A stretch of DNA of 24,778 nucleotides from Colimorpha sp045639845 (GTDB lineage: Bacteria > Bacteroidota > Bacteroidia > Bacteroidales > P3): the NCBI GenBank assembly GCA_045639845.1, contig JAZUDW010000062.1, positions 1-24,778 on the forward strand, written 5' to 3'. Below the pieces are notes generated by a model. It was not told the origin of the DNA. It did not search any database and saw nothing but the letters and a program-made list of their open reading frames with translations. Shown piece by piece: positions 1 to 9,093 of the stretch. Both the position numbers and the translations under genes were made by a program. Within the stretch, counting starts at the first letter, position 1, and each line of letters starts with the position of its first letter.

Positions 1-71
1 TGTAACGCTGCAACTCGGTATTTACTTTTCTATGATACAGTACTATATTCATATTCTTTATCTTTGGCCCT

Positions 72-1802
72 CTACCTGATAAGCAACACGGTGCCTTTGA
101 GTACTCGGGGACAACCTTTTTCGAAAATATAATTCATTATATATAAATAGGCATCTTGCGGCATATCCACACCTTGATAAGTGCCATCCCACGTCTCGGA
201 TGGATCGGTGGAATAGAACAGAAGGTTGCCATTGCGCGCAAAGATGGCTAAACTATAGCCTTGACTCGACAAGAAAGCTGCTTGTGGGCCAAACCGATTG
301 TTGGTGGCCTCGCTAGGCATGAATGCATTGGGCAACCATACCACACTGGCTCTCGAATAGACAGCTATTGACGAAAGGAGACTGTCGGTATTCACACCAT
401 CGGGCGACCCCTCCGCAACAATACGATACATCATGGGCTCACTGATATCTACAAGAGGGTCGATATGCGACAGTGTAGGGGTGGCCACGACTTCTGTCCA
501 ATGAGAAGAGCTCTCTGCTTTGCGAAACAGCTGGTAGTGTGCAGGACCGTCCCATGCATGATAGGCATTCCACTGAAGGAGCACGCCATTGGGTTGCTCG
601 GTGGCCACTACCTGCACCGAACTGGCCTCGGGAGAGAACCGCTCGTTGCGACCGCAGCCATCAAGACAGCCTATCTTGTAGGTATAGATGTTGTAGCGAG
701 GCTTGACACTTCGGTCGGAATAGATCAACAAACCGTCGGGTTTGTAGGGGAGGTGAGCCACAAGGTCAAAGGAACCAGCACCTATCTTTCGATAAAGAGC
801 ATATCCTTGTGCTGGCTCGTAGGTGGGATCGACGGCCATTCTGACCACTATGCCTTCTTCATTTTCCATCACACTCACACTCTGTATAGACAAAAACTGA
901 GCGGTGTCGGCAGTGGAAAACGAGGCCTCGACCTTGTTGGAAAATACTTCATCGCCGTCGCCTCCCAAGGCCCTAATACGGAAGGTGACATTGGTTGCAT
1001 TGGCAGGAATAGAAACAGTGGCATTCAATTGGTCGGGGGTCAACGTGTTTACGGTATTGAAACCACCTCCGTTGACCGATCGCTGTATCTCATAGCCCAA
1101 CAGACCGCCTATCATATTCTTATAAGGGGTAAAACTCAGCAAAGCATTGCCGTCGCAATCGGATGCCGACAAGGTCAACACCATATTGCTCACTGGATCA
1201 GTGAGGGGCGAAGCTGTATAACAGGTATCGAAAGCGTAAAGGCGATACGAATGAGTCTCGGTGACAGGAAATTGATTTACTACAAACGATGTTGCCGAAG
1301 CATCCCACACTGTATCGAGCTCCATACAAGGCTCACCACTACAGATGAAATAGCCCATGATGTCTGGATCGGGGCTGAGATCCCACTGCAATACAGCCCG
1401 TTGAGGGTTGCCTTCTACCGACACACGAAAGCGTGAGACACCCTGTGTGGGTTCGATACGATAAAAGGCCATGCCTTCTATGTTGGATGTGGCCAAAGTG
1501 TCACCAGCGCGACCCTGCACATAATAAGAAACCACACGAGCACAAACAGTACGGGGCAGCTGTTCCGAAAAAGAGGTTTGGGTGGTCGTGGCCACAGGAA
1601 TAAAAGCGTCATCTCCATCCACTTGACGATACACATAGAAAGTATCTATGGCATGGGGCGTGGTCCACTCCAACAAGGGGTGTCCAGTCCATCCTCCCGA
1701 AGCCTCGTCGGCCTGGCTCAAGGAAAGTTGTATATTATTCGATTCAACAACATTCTGTGCCTTTACATTCGTAAGCGGTAGCCATACAAAGAGCAGTGGC
1801 AT
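72..1802 (-). other. candidate separate cistron: T9SS type-B surface protein inside the fused frame
   Basis: The ATG at 1800-1802 (M643 of the fusion) could start a separate 576-residue secreted protein. The DNA there reads TTGATG, so a TGA in the +1 frame overlaps this ATG, the usual arrangement of translationally coupled genes. A weakness is that a peptide starting MPLLFVWLPL has no positive n-region. A TTG or CTG start a few codons earlier would also lack a strong charge unless R636 is included. The mature part begins with Gln. It has about four FnIII-like beta-sandwich segments with LLEW/VLQW/LLQW motifs, then the type-B sorting domain. Inference only: the sequence shows one open frame. 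Confidence 0.4.
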
Positions 1803-3728
1803 CAACCATAACGTCAACAGTCGTTGCAATTTGACCAGCTGGGAATAGCGGCCACCTTTGTTCATCAACGCACTGTGTTTTCCACGCTCAACTATGCATC
1901 CTTTGTCGAGCACCAATATCTCGTCGGCTCGTTGGATAGTAGAAAGACGATGGGCAATAACCAAAGATTTACGGCCTATCAAAGCGCTACTTAATGCCAT
2001 CTGTACCTCATGCTCGGACTGGCTGTCGAGGGCAGAGGTGGCCTCATCGAGAATAAGCAATTGAGGATTGGTGTAGAGTGCGCGAGCTATAGCCAAACGT
2101 TGACGCTGGCCGCCACTCAAAAGGCTGCCGCCATCTCCAATAACAGAATCATACCCCAAAGGTTGCTGGACAATGAACTGATGCGCATTGGCAATCTTTG
2201 CTGCCTGTCGTACCTTATCCATATCTATAGGACCGTCAACACCAAAGGCAATGTTGCGGGCTATAGTATCATTGAAAAGTATGGTATCCTGCGACACAAT
2301 ACCTATCTGTTTTCTAAAATCGTGCAGTGGAATATTCTGTATATCGGTACCACCGAGAAGAATAGCCCCCTGCGTGGGCGAATAAAAACGCGACAATAAG
2401 TCGGCTATAGTACTCTTACCACTGCCCGACGATCCTACCAAGGCCACCATGGAGCCTTGGGGAATAGAGAAAGAGATATGGTTAAGCACCTCGACATCGG
2501 GACGATAGTGGAAACAAACATCTTTGAACTCTATATCGCCCTGAATAGATTCTTCAAAGGACTGTTTGCCTGCCATATTTGTTTTATTCTCCACCTTGCC
2601 ATCATTATCTCCTCCTAATGAGCAGCCACAATGATCGTATTGAGGATCAACGGCTGCATATTCTTCACTCTCGGGAATAGCAAGAAACTCAGCCAATCGA
2701 TCGGCACAAGCATGACCTTTCTTTATCTGAGAGATAGCCGTTGTAAGTTCTTTGGTAGGAGGTATCATCAACACAAACATCATCAAATAACTCACAAACA
2801 GCTCTGGCGTCAGTCCACCTTTATTGCCCAAAATAAGCCAACTGCCGAATAGGAGAATCACAATGACAACGGTATTACCCATGGTGTCGCTCACAGGAGA
2901 TGCCAGGTAGATACGACGGAACATCTTTGTACGGCCTTCTGTGTAGTCTCTATTGGCAGCCGAAAAGCGTCGATTGCTGAATTCAACAGCACCAAAAGAC
3001 TTGATGACTTTAAGACCCGAAATAGTCTCCTCTATCATCGACATCAACATGCCACCCTTCTCTTGAATGGTTTTCGACTTTTGCTTCAACTTGTGCGAAA
3101 TACCACTGATCACAATGCCAACAAAAGGTAAGGCCAGCAACACTACCAATGTGAGTATAGGACTGATAAGGATCAGCATGATCAGATAGAGGATCAGAGA
3201 AATAATCGACACCACCAGAGACTGAACACTGCCCAAAATACTCTCATCGTATTCTACTATATCGTTGCTAAAACGACTTAGAATGTCACCCCTTCTTTGA
3301 TGGGTGTGGAACGATAGTGGAAGGTGGATGGCATGAGCAAACAAATCATTGCGGATATCTCTCACCACCAATGCCCGTATGATACCTATCTGAAGATTGG
3401 CCAGATAGGTAAAAACATTCTTCAAAGCATAGAGAACGAACACCATGAGAGAGAAATAAAGCAAGGCCTGCATGGTGCTGTAGCCAGAAAAAAGCACATA
3501 TACATCTTGCAACGACCTACTGATGATGTTTCCCTCTTGCATAGCCGTCAAGGCATTGTTTGCACCACCATCGTCGGCACCAAATAATAATCGAAGAAAA
3601 TCGGCCACACTCAATGCCGTGGCCATAGTGAATACCACACTCAGCACTACCATCAATGCATACAGCAATACCCTTACCCCGTAGGTACGCAGGTATCGAA
3701 GAGTGAACCTATTTTTCAACAACTTCAT
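72..3728 (-). CDS. MsbA-type ABC exporter fused in frame to a T9SS type-B secreted protein
   Basis: The N-terminal ~635 residues are a complete exporter half-transporter. A six-helix membrane domain (about 1-345) is followed by an ATPase with Walker A G432-T440 (K438), signature LSGGQ 537-541, Walker B with E562 and switch H593. The family (MsbA/lipid exporters) flips lipids or exports hydrophobic molecules across the inner membrane. A Gly/Asp/Asn-rich insert of about 40 residues separates the two domains. The usual family ending (GGRYSQLVKLQ) falls at 626-635, yet the frame continues. A signal-peptide-like stretch follows (R636, hydrophobic 637-652, VKA|Q at 657/658), then several FnIII-like beta domains. 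Residues 1130-1218 form a gliding-motility-type C-terminal domain (VWLPNAFMPS, WDGT, final KGTVLLIR) that directs T9SS export and anchoring. No stop codon separates the halves. A single polypeptide would be topologically awkward, so two products or a lost stop are likely. Confidence 0.9.
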   Translation of the reverse strand: MKLLKNRFTLRYLRTYGVRVLLYALMVVLSVVFTMATALSVADFLRLLFGADDGGANNALTAMQEGNIISRSLQDVYVLFSGYSTMQALLYFSLMVFVLYALKNVFTYLANLQIGIIRALVVRDIRNDLFAHAIHLPLSFHTHQRRGDILSRFSNDIVEYDESILGSVQSLVVSIISLILYLIMLILISPILTLVVLLALPFVGIVISGISHKLKQKSKTIQEKGGMLMSMIEETISGLKVIKSFGAVEFSNRRFSAANRDYTEGRTKMFRRIYLASPVSDTMGNTVVIVILLFGSWLILGNKGGLTPELFVSYLMMFVLMIPPTKELTTAISQIKKGHACADRLAEFLAIPESEEYAAVDPQYDHCGCSLGGDNDGKVENKTNMAGKQSFEESIQGDIEFKDVCFHYRPDVEVLNHISFSIPQGSMVALVGSSGSGKSTIADLLSRFYSPTQGAILLGGTDIQNIPLHDFRKQIGIVSQDTILFNDTIARNIAFGVDGPIDMDKVRQAAKIANAHQFIVQQPLGYDSVIGDGGSLLSGGQRQRLAIARALYTNPQLLILDEATSALDSQSEHEVQMALSSALIGRKSLVIAHRLSTIQRADEILVLDKGCIVERGKHSALMNKGGRYSQLVKLQRLLTLWLMPLLFVWLPLTNVKAQNVVESNNIQLSLSQADEASGGWTGHPLLEWTTPHAIDTFYVYRQVDGDDAFIPVATTTQTSFSEQLPRTVCARVVSYYVQGRAGDTLATSNIEGMAFYRIEPTQGVSRFRVSVEGNPQRAVLQWDLSPDPDIMGYFICSGEPCMELDTVWDASATSFVVNQFPVTETHSYRLYAFDTCYTASPLTDPVSNMVLTLSASDCDGNALLSFTPYKNMIGGLLGYEIQRSVNGGGFNTVNTLTPDQLNATVSIPANATNVTFRIRALGGDGDEVFSNKVEASFSTADTAQFLSIQSVSVMENEEGIVVRMAVDPTYEPAQGYALYRKIGAGSFDLVAHLPYKPDGLLIYSDRSVKPRYNIYTYKIGCLDGCGRNERFSPEASSVQVVATEQPNGVLLQWNAYHAWDGPAHYQLFRKAESSSHWTEVVATPTLSHIDPLVDISEPMMYRIVAEGSPDGVNTDSLLSSIAVYSRASVVWLPNAFMPSEATNNRFGPQAAFLSSQGYSLAIFARNGNLLFYSTDPSETWDGTYQGVDMPQDAYLYIMNYIFEKGCPRVLKGTVLLIR

Positions 3729-3795
3729 AAGGCCTTGTGTTACTGTATGGAAACTACGACAATAATCTAAAATGCGGTGGTAACTACATACAACA

Positions 3796-3825
3796 ATGCC
3801 CCCTCTCTGTTGGTCGAGGGGGCAT
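3796..3825 (-). terminator. hairpin terminator after purB
   Basis: A perfect 10-bp stem (3796-3805 with 3816-3825, core GCCCCCTC/GAGGGGGC) and a 10-nt loop lie 13 bp past the purB stop. On the minus strand the stem is followed by TTGTTGTATG, a moderate U-rich tail. It separates the murA-purB operon from the ABC exporter gene. Confidence 0.75.
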
Positions 3826-3838
3826 CGGTATATGATTC

Positions 3839-5182
3839 TTAGAGCTTATAACCGAGATAGTTATGAGGTGTGATGCAACGAATGCGTTCCTTCACATCGT
3901 CGGCCACGTCGAGCGTATCCACAAATTCACTGATCGTCTCGGCAGTAACCTTGGTATTGGTACGGGTGAGTTGCTTCAAAGCTTCGTAAGGGTTGGGGTA
4001 ACCCACGCTGCGAAGAATAGTCTGGATAGCTTCGGCAACAACAGCCCAATTGTTTTCAAGGTCGTTGTAGAAAGCCTGCTCGTTGAGCAAGAGCTTGCCC
4101 ATACCCTTCTCCAGCGAAGCCAGAGAGATCAAAGTATGAGCGATAGGAACACCCACATTGCGACTTACGGTACTATCGGTAAGGTCGCGCTGCATACGAG
4201 AGATGGGGAGCTTGTGTGCCAAATGTTCGAAGATAGCATTAGCCAGACCCAGGTTACCCTCGGCATTCTCGAAATCGATAGGGTTCACCTTGTGAGGCAT
4301 AGCGCTACTACCCACCTCACCAGCTTTGATCTTCTGTTTGAAGTACTCCATCGACACATAGGTCCAGATATCGCGGCAAAGGTCGATCAAGATAACATTG
4401 ATACGTTTACAATTGTCGAAATAAGCAGCCATGTTGTCGTAGTTCTCAATCTGGGTAGTATATTGGAGACGCTCCAAACCCAACGAATTAGCCACGAAAC
4501 TATTTCCGAACTCACGCCAGTCGAAGTCGGGATATGCTGCCAAATGAGCGTTGAAATTACCCGTAGCACCGCCAAACTTGGCATTGAAAGGTATCTGGGC
4601 AAAATAATCCATCTGACGACGCATACGGTAAGCAAACACCATAATCTCTTTACCCAACGAAGTGGGAGAAGCTGGTTGGCCATGGGTATGTGCCAACATA
4701 GGAATATCTTTCCACTCCTGAGCCTTTTCCTCAAGCAGCGAAAGAATCTTCTGCAAGGCAGGCATCAGCACCTGTTCGTGACACTCCTTGATAGACAAGG
4801 GCACCGACGTATTGTTGATATCTTGCGAGGTAAGACCGAAATGGATAAACTCCTTGTATGCTTGAAGTCCCAATGCATCGAAATGACGCTTCAAGAAATA
4901 TTCCACTGCCTTCACATCATGGTTGGTAGTCTTCTCTATTTCCTTGATTTCGGCAGCATCGTTGTCGGTGAACTGCTCGTAGATAGCACGCAGTTTAGGG
5001 AATACAGAGCTATCGAAGTCTTTTAGTTGAGGCAGAGGAAGTTCGCAAAGAGCGATAAAATATTCAACCTCTACACGTACACGATATTTGATCAAAGCTC
5101 CTTCCGAGAAGAAACCAGCTAACGACTCAACCTTATTGCGGTAACGACCGTCAATGGGAGAAATGGCATTCAATGCGTTCAT
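3839..5182 (-). CDS. purB: adenylosuccinate lyase
   Basis: Cytoplasmic enzyme of purine synthesis. It removes fumarate from SAICAR and from adenylosuccinate. The protein carries the fumarase/aspartase superfamily signature SSAMPHKVNP (about residues 292-301), including the flexible-loop catalytic serine, and THGQPASP with the catalytic histidine near 167. At 447 aa it has the usual length of the E. coli-like subgroup. I chose the ATG at 5182 because the protein then begins MNALNAISPIDGRYRNK, matching the family N terminus. An in-frame ATG at 5209 would add only an Asn-rich leader encoded by AT-rich DNA. The phosphatase gene ends 89 bp upstream on the same strand, so purB is probably the last gene of that operon. 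A hairpin follows it. Confidence 0.96.
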   Translation of the reverse strand: MNALNAISPIDGRYRNKVESLAGFFSEGALIKYRVRVEVEYFIALCELPLPQLKDFDSSVFPKLRAIYEQFTDNDAAEIKEIEKTTNHDVKAVEYFLKRHFDALGLQAYKEFIHFGLTSQDINNTSVPLSIKECHEQVLMPALQKILSLLEEKAQEWKDIPMLAHTHGQPASPTSLGKEIMVFAYRMRRQMDYFAQIPFNAKFGGATGNFNAHLAAYPDFDWREFGNSFVANSLGLERLQYTTQIENYDNMAAYFDNCKRINVILIDLCRDIWTYVSMEYFKQKIKAGEVGSSAMPHKVNPIDFENAEGNLGLANAIFEHLAHKLPISRMQRDLTDSTVSRNVGVPIAHTLISLASLEKGMGKLLLNEQAFYNDLENNWAVVAEAIQTILRSVGYPNPYEALKQLTRTNTKVTAETISEFVDTLDVADDVKERIRCITPHNYLGYKL

Positions 5183-5271
5183 ATTATTATTGTTTTTATT
5201 GTCTATCAATCTTTTTCAAACCAGGCATACAGATCATCTATTCCGCAGCCTTTATGGTTTCTATGCTAAAT

Positions 5272-6024
5272 CTATATCAACTCCTTATTGTTAAGGAAAG
5301 TGTTTTGTTGCAGCATCTTAATCACTTTCTTGTTGCATGCACACTCACGGAGAGCCTCAGCATACATAGTATTGTGCATATCCGTTCCAAGAAACTCCAC
5401 CCATCCATTTTGCACCATTTGGAAAGCCTTTTGCTGAGCAGCCTCGCCATAGAAGCCCGAGAAGGAAAGCAAATTACACTGCAGATACACACCCTGCTCT
5501 TTCAGCGTCTTCAAAGTAGTGCTGGTAGCATTATAGTAGGGATAACGCTCGGGGTGGGCCAAGATAACTTCGTAGCCCTTCATCTGAAGGTCGAACACCG
5601 TCTGCTCCAAACCCATACGCACCTGATGGAGAGAAAGCTCAATAAGCAGATACTTGTTCTTCTTTCCTATGGTATTAAACTGAGGGTTCTCCATACGGTC
5701 CACGAAGCCATCATCAATGCGGTATTCGCCGCCCACACCCATCATTTGCATCGTGACGCCGTTCTCTTTCAGATCGGCACACAGATGAGTATAAAGCTTC
5801 TTAATATCCTCTTCCTTATTGGGGAAACGAGGGTATTGGAAGTGCGGAGTAATATACATCTGTTTGAACCCCAACTGCTTCATGCATTGGATGCACTCCA
5901 TCGTCTCTTCAAGACTCCTACTGCCGTCGTCCACCTGAGGCACCAGATGATTGTGCATATCTATTCCCAACGATTCAAAGATAGGTTCGGGGTTTTTATT
6001 CTTTTTCTTAAGAAAATCAAACAT
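5272..6024 (-). CDS. PHP-family tyrosine-protein phosphatase (CpsB/YwqE type)
   Basis: A 250-residue metal-dependent phosphatase of the polymerase-and-histidinol-phosphatase fold. The metal-binding motif DMHNHLVPQVDDGS is at about 22-35 (H24, H26, D33). Further ligands are in TPHFQYP (H61), LAHPERYPYY and GTDMHN near the C terminus. Relatives (YwqE, CpsB/Wzb of Gram-positives) dephosphorylate tyrosine kinases that control capsule or exopolysaccharide synthesis. No tyrosine kinase or capsule gene is seen here. The gene sits 37 bp after murA and before purB, so its substrate is open. There is no signal peptide, so it is expected in the cytoplasm. Confidence 0.9.
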   Translation of the reverse strand: MFDFLKKKNKNPEPIFESLGIDMHNHLVPQVDDGSRSLEETMECIQCMKQLGFKQMYITPHFQYPRFPNKEEDIKKLYTHLCADLKENGVTMQMMGVGGEYRIDDGFVDRMENPQFNTIGKKNKYLLIELSLHQVRMGLEQTVFDLQMKGYEVILAHPERYPYYNATSTTLKTLKEQGVYLQCNLLSFSGFYGEAAQQKAFQMVQNGWVEFLGTDMHNTMYAEALRECACNKKVIKMLQQNTFLNNKELI

Positions 6025-6061
6025 TGTCTAGTTGTTTTTTTGTAATATTTTCGGAGTAATT

Positions 6062-7378
6062 CTAGTTGATTCGAGTTATTTGCGCCCCCAGTTTACGGAG
6101 ACGCTCGTCAATATGTTGATATCCGCGGTCTATCTGCTCGATATTGTCAATGCGGCTCGTACCCTTGGCACTGAGGGCGGCAATAAGCAAGGCCACACCA
6201 GCACGAATATCAGGCGAAGCCATCTTCACGCCACGCAAAGGATAGGCATGGTCGAGACCGATAACGGTGGCACGGTGAGGGTCGCACAAAATAATCTGGG
6301 CACCCATATCGATAAGTTTATCCACAAAGAAAAGACGGCTTTCGAACATCTTTTGATGAATAAGCACGCTGCCTTTGGCTTGAATAGCCACCACAAGGGC
6401 AATACTGATCAGGTCGGGAGTAAAGCCAGGCCATGGAGCATCGGCCACGGTCATAATAGATCCATCCATGAAACGTTCAATCTCATAATGGTCTTGACCA
6501 GGAACATAGAGGTCGTTGCCACGTTGCCACACTTCGATACCCAGACGGCGGAATACCTGTGGTATCAAACCAAGATGTTCCACTTGCACATCCTTGATAG
6601 TGATATCGCTGCGGGTCATAGCAGCCATGCCGATAAAACTACCCACTTCGATCATATCGGGCAGCAAACGATGGCGGCAGCCGTGCAACTCTTTCACACC
6701 ATTGATGGTGAGCAGATTGCTACCCACACCTTCTATCTTGGCACCCATGCGGTTCAGCATAAGGCAAAGCTGATACACATAGGGTTCGCAAGCCGCATTC
6801 ATAATGGTAGTGGTGCCATCGGCCAAAACCGATGCCATTATCAGATTGGCAGTACCCGTCACACTGGCCTCGTCGAGTAGCATATAGCAACCCTTCAATC
6901 CGTTGGGGCTCTCTACGCTATAGCCAATACGACGTTGTTCCACCACAGCACCCAGCCGTTCCATACCGATGAAATGGGTGTCGAGACGGCGTCGGCCTAT
7001 CTTGTCGCCTCCCGGTTGGGGCATCAAAGCCACACCGAAACGAGCCAACAGGGGGCCCACCAGCATGATACTGCCACGCAGAGCAGCAGCTTGGTGCACA
7101 TACTCATCGGAAGTGAGCATGTCGAGATTGATATTGTCGGCACGAAAAGTAAAGCTACGCTCATTCTCATCCACACTGTTGCAAGTCACCTTTACACCCA
7201 GCAAAGCGATAAGATCGATTAGCTTGTTCACATCACGAATATCGGGGACATTGTTTATCGTCACCTCCTCGGCCGTGAGCAAAACAGCACTGATCACCTG
7301 CAGCGCCTCATTTTTGGCACCCTGAGGCACAATCTCACCATGGAGTTTATTTCCGCCTATTATCTCGAACGAACTCAT
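6062..7378 (-). CDS. murA: UDP-N-acetylglucosamine 1-carboxyvinyltransferase, Cys-to-Asp active-site variant
   Basis: First committed enzyme of peptidoglycan synthesis. It transfers enolpyruvate from PEP to UDP-GlcNAc in the cytoplasm. The protein has the substrate loop PQGAKNE (K22, N23 with the chosen start, the same numbers as in E. coli) and the EPSP-synthase fold repeats. The catalytic loop reads PQPGGDKIGRRRLD, so the residue equivalent to E. coli Cys115 is Asp (D125). Cys115 is the residue alkylated by fosfomycin, and Asp variants are known to stay active and resist the drug. I chose the ATG at 7378 (MSSFEIIGGNKL). The in-frame ATG at 7399 would add MYKPKKN. The gene follows the DUF4290 gene, an adjacency common in Bacteroidetes. 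Confidence 0.96.
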   Translation of the reverse strand: MSSFEIIGGNKLHGEIVPQGAKNEALQVISAVLLTAEEVTINNVPDIRDVNKLIDLIALLGVKVTCNSVDENERSFTFRADNINLDMLTSDEYVHQAAALRGSIMLVGPLLARFGVALMPQPGGDKIGRRRLDTHFIGMERLGAVVEQRRIGYSVESPNGLKGCYMLLDEASVTGTANLIMASVLADGTTTIMNAACEPYVYQLCLMLNRMGAKIEGVGSNLLTINGVKELHGCRHRLLPDMIEVGSFIGMAAMTRSDITIKDVQVEHLGLIPQVFRRLGIEVWQRGNDLYVPGQDHYEIERFMDGSIMTVADAPWPGFTPDLISIALVVAIQAKGSVLIHQKMFESRLFFVDKLIDMGAQIILCDPHRATVIGLDHAYPLRGVKMASPDIRAGVALLIAALSAKGTSRIDNIEQIDRGYQHIDERLRKLGAQITRIN

Positions 7379-7459
7379 ATTCTTTTTCGGTTTATACAAA
7401 GCCCTTTGTCAGACACCACGCCGATATTCATCATCAAGCGCGGGCAGGTAAAGGCATCT

Positions 7460-8062
7460 TTATTTTCTCTTTTTCTTCTTACGACTCTTCTTACCCTCAT
7501 TGAAAGAATCGTTGGGCATCATATACGACTCCAAACGAACCTCCACGGGGCTGGACGACATGCGACCTTTCGAAATGCGTTGCATCTGATTGTCGATTAT
7601 ATCGTTGTTCACCAGGTCGCGGTTCCAAGTCAGATAAGACTTTTTCATCTGTGTAGTAAGAAGCACGTTAAGAAGGTCTTTTTCCTCGCTGTCATCCATC
7701 TGCGACACCTTCTCCACCATTTGTTCCAGGCAGCGGCCATAGTGACGGTACTGGATCGTCTTCTGTTTATAAGCCAATCTGCGAGGAGAGAACACCACAC
7801 TTTCGTTGTGCGACAACTCATAAGGACAATCCACATCAAGTTTCCAATCGGACATGATCATCAGATGATCCCACAAGCGATGCTCATAATCCACGCTATC
7901 ACGATTCTGAGGGTTCACCTCGGCCATCATCTTCACGATAGCTTCGGCAGCCTGAGTGCGCACTTTACGGTCTTCTATAGTCATAGCAAAACGTATCATC
8001 TTGTAGATGTTACGTCCATAGTCATTAATTTTCAGTTTTTCACGCTTGGTGTTGTATTCCAT
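7460..8062 (-). CDS. DUF4290 family protein
   Basis: About 200 residues of a Bacteroidetes-restricted family of unknown function that is usually found next to murA. The start at 8062 gives MEYNTKREKLKINDYGRN, the typical family N terminus. An upstream ATG at 8098 would add 12 residues. The protein is predicted to be mainly helical and cytoplasmic, with no signal or membrane segment. It ends in a very basic tail (KKSRKKKKRK) that could bind nucleic acid or the membrane surface. It lies 81 bp before murA and is probably co-transcribed with murA, the PHP phosphatase and purB. Confidence 0.88.
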   Translation of the reverse strand: MEYNTKREKLKINDYGRNIYKMIRFAMTIEDRKVRTQAAEAIVKMMAEVNPQNRDSVDYEHRLWDHLMIMSDWKLDVDCPYELSHNESVVFSPRRLAYKQKTIQYRHYGRCLEQMVEKVSQMDDSEEKDLLNVLLTTQMKKSYLTWNRDLVNNDIIDNQMQRISKGRMSSSPVEVRLESYMMPNDSFNEGKKSRKKKKRK

Positions 8063-8114
8063 AATCTCTAAAGAGCCTTTTTCGTTAAAAAAAATCACAA
8101 TTTATCGGCAACTA

Positions 8115-8768
8115 TCAATAGCCCCAGCCGTAACAGCCGCCCCAAGGCATGGCCATCGGTCCTGGGCCGTAGCCACCCCAGCCATAGCAGTAGGGGTTCT
8201 CCCACATCATACGGCCTAGGGCGCCAGTGTTGTCGCGTACAATATTCACGTTAAGGTCCAAAAAGCTGCGATCGCCTATGCGGTAACGCATGTTTGCCGA
8301 CACACCGTAAACATCAAGTTCGTAGGGGTTGGGTGTAGGGTTCCACACGGGATTGGCAGCGCCACCCAGATAGAAAGCCGAAGCCGACACCCACAATCTA
8401 TCGGAAGCCCGATACTCCGCACCTACCGAAAAGCCACCCGTCACACTGTTGTTGCAAAGCGGTGCCATGCTGCGAGGCTGGCCCCACGCCATAGGGTCTA
8501 TGGTATTCATCACCATAAAACCAGTCTTGAGGGTCCATTGGTCGTTAAAACGATAATTGATCGAAGGAGCCACGCCAAAATAGCTGCGGGTATGCCCCCA
8601 ACCGCTGTTGACCCCTGTGAACACATTGCCGTGAACCTGCAAACGATCCACAGTGTCTGTCAACGATATCTGTTTGCCTTTGCTAGGCAGGGTGGTATGG
8701 GTATCCCTCTGGCCCCAGGCCAGCACCACCATACAGAGCATCAGCGATATAGTCATTATTCTTTTCAT
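8115..8768 (-). CDS. exported outer-membrane-like protein with Gly/Trp/Tyr-rich C terminus
   Basis: 217 residues of unknown family. A signal peptide is visible (MKRIMTISLMLCMVVLAWG, cleavage before Q20). The mature part has alternating hydrophobic strands typical of a small beta-barrel (NYRFNDQWTLKTGFMV, VGAEYRASDRLWVSASAFYLG, VSANMRYRIGDRSFLDLNVN). The last ~25 residues are rich in Gly, Trp, Tyr, Pro and Met and contain CYGWG twice. It ends in Tyr, consistent with a barrel-type C terminus. It lies 52 bp upstream of the DUF4290 gene and may share its transcript. No function can be assigned. Confidence 0.8.
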   Translation of the reverse strand: MKRIMTISLMLCMVVLAWGQRDTHTTLPSKGKQISLTDTVDRLQVHGNVFTGVNSGWGHTRSYFGVAPSINYRFNDQWTLKTGFMVMNTIDPMAWGQPRSMAPLCNNSVTGGFSVGAEYRASDRLWVSASAFYLGGAANPVWNPTPNPYELDVYGVSANMRYRIGDRSFLDLNVNIVRDNTGALGRMMWENPYCYGWGGYGPGPMAMPWGGCYGWGY

Positions 8769-8984
8769 AGTTTTGTCATTTTTTGATTAGGCATATTAAT
8801 CTTTACCTTGTTTACAAACGCAAAGTGCCGCCTTTTATTGTATATAATATAAAATATCATACACCAACTGCCTAATAGCACACCCACCAACCATGGTATG
8901 AGGGCAACGAACATATGGCAGATACCAATAGCGTACAGAACAAAATCGACACTATTGGTTGACGGTATTATTCAAAAACTTTAA

Positions 8985-9093
8985 TGATGATGAAACAATA
9001 AGTTAGCCCCATTCAGTCGCATACATGAACAGACTTAGTGATGATTAATAAAAAAACTTGAGACAATGTTTCAAGCTATTGTTTTCATCATCA
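8985..9093. repeat. inverted repeat with 16-bp arms
   Basis: The left arm TGATGATGAAACAATA (8985-9000) is complementary to 9077-9093, apart from one extra T in the right arm. The loop of about 76 nt contains the terminator at 9050-9075, so the two structures could be nested or compete. Confidence 0.6.
9050..9075 (-). terminator. terminator downstream of the 9158-9640 lipoprotein gene
   Basis: Read on the minus strand, CTTGA and TCAAG close a short hairpin (9057-9075) with one internal mismatch and an ATT loop. It is followed directly by seven T residues (9050-9056). It lies about 85 bp beyond the stop codon. Confidence 0.6.
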
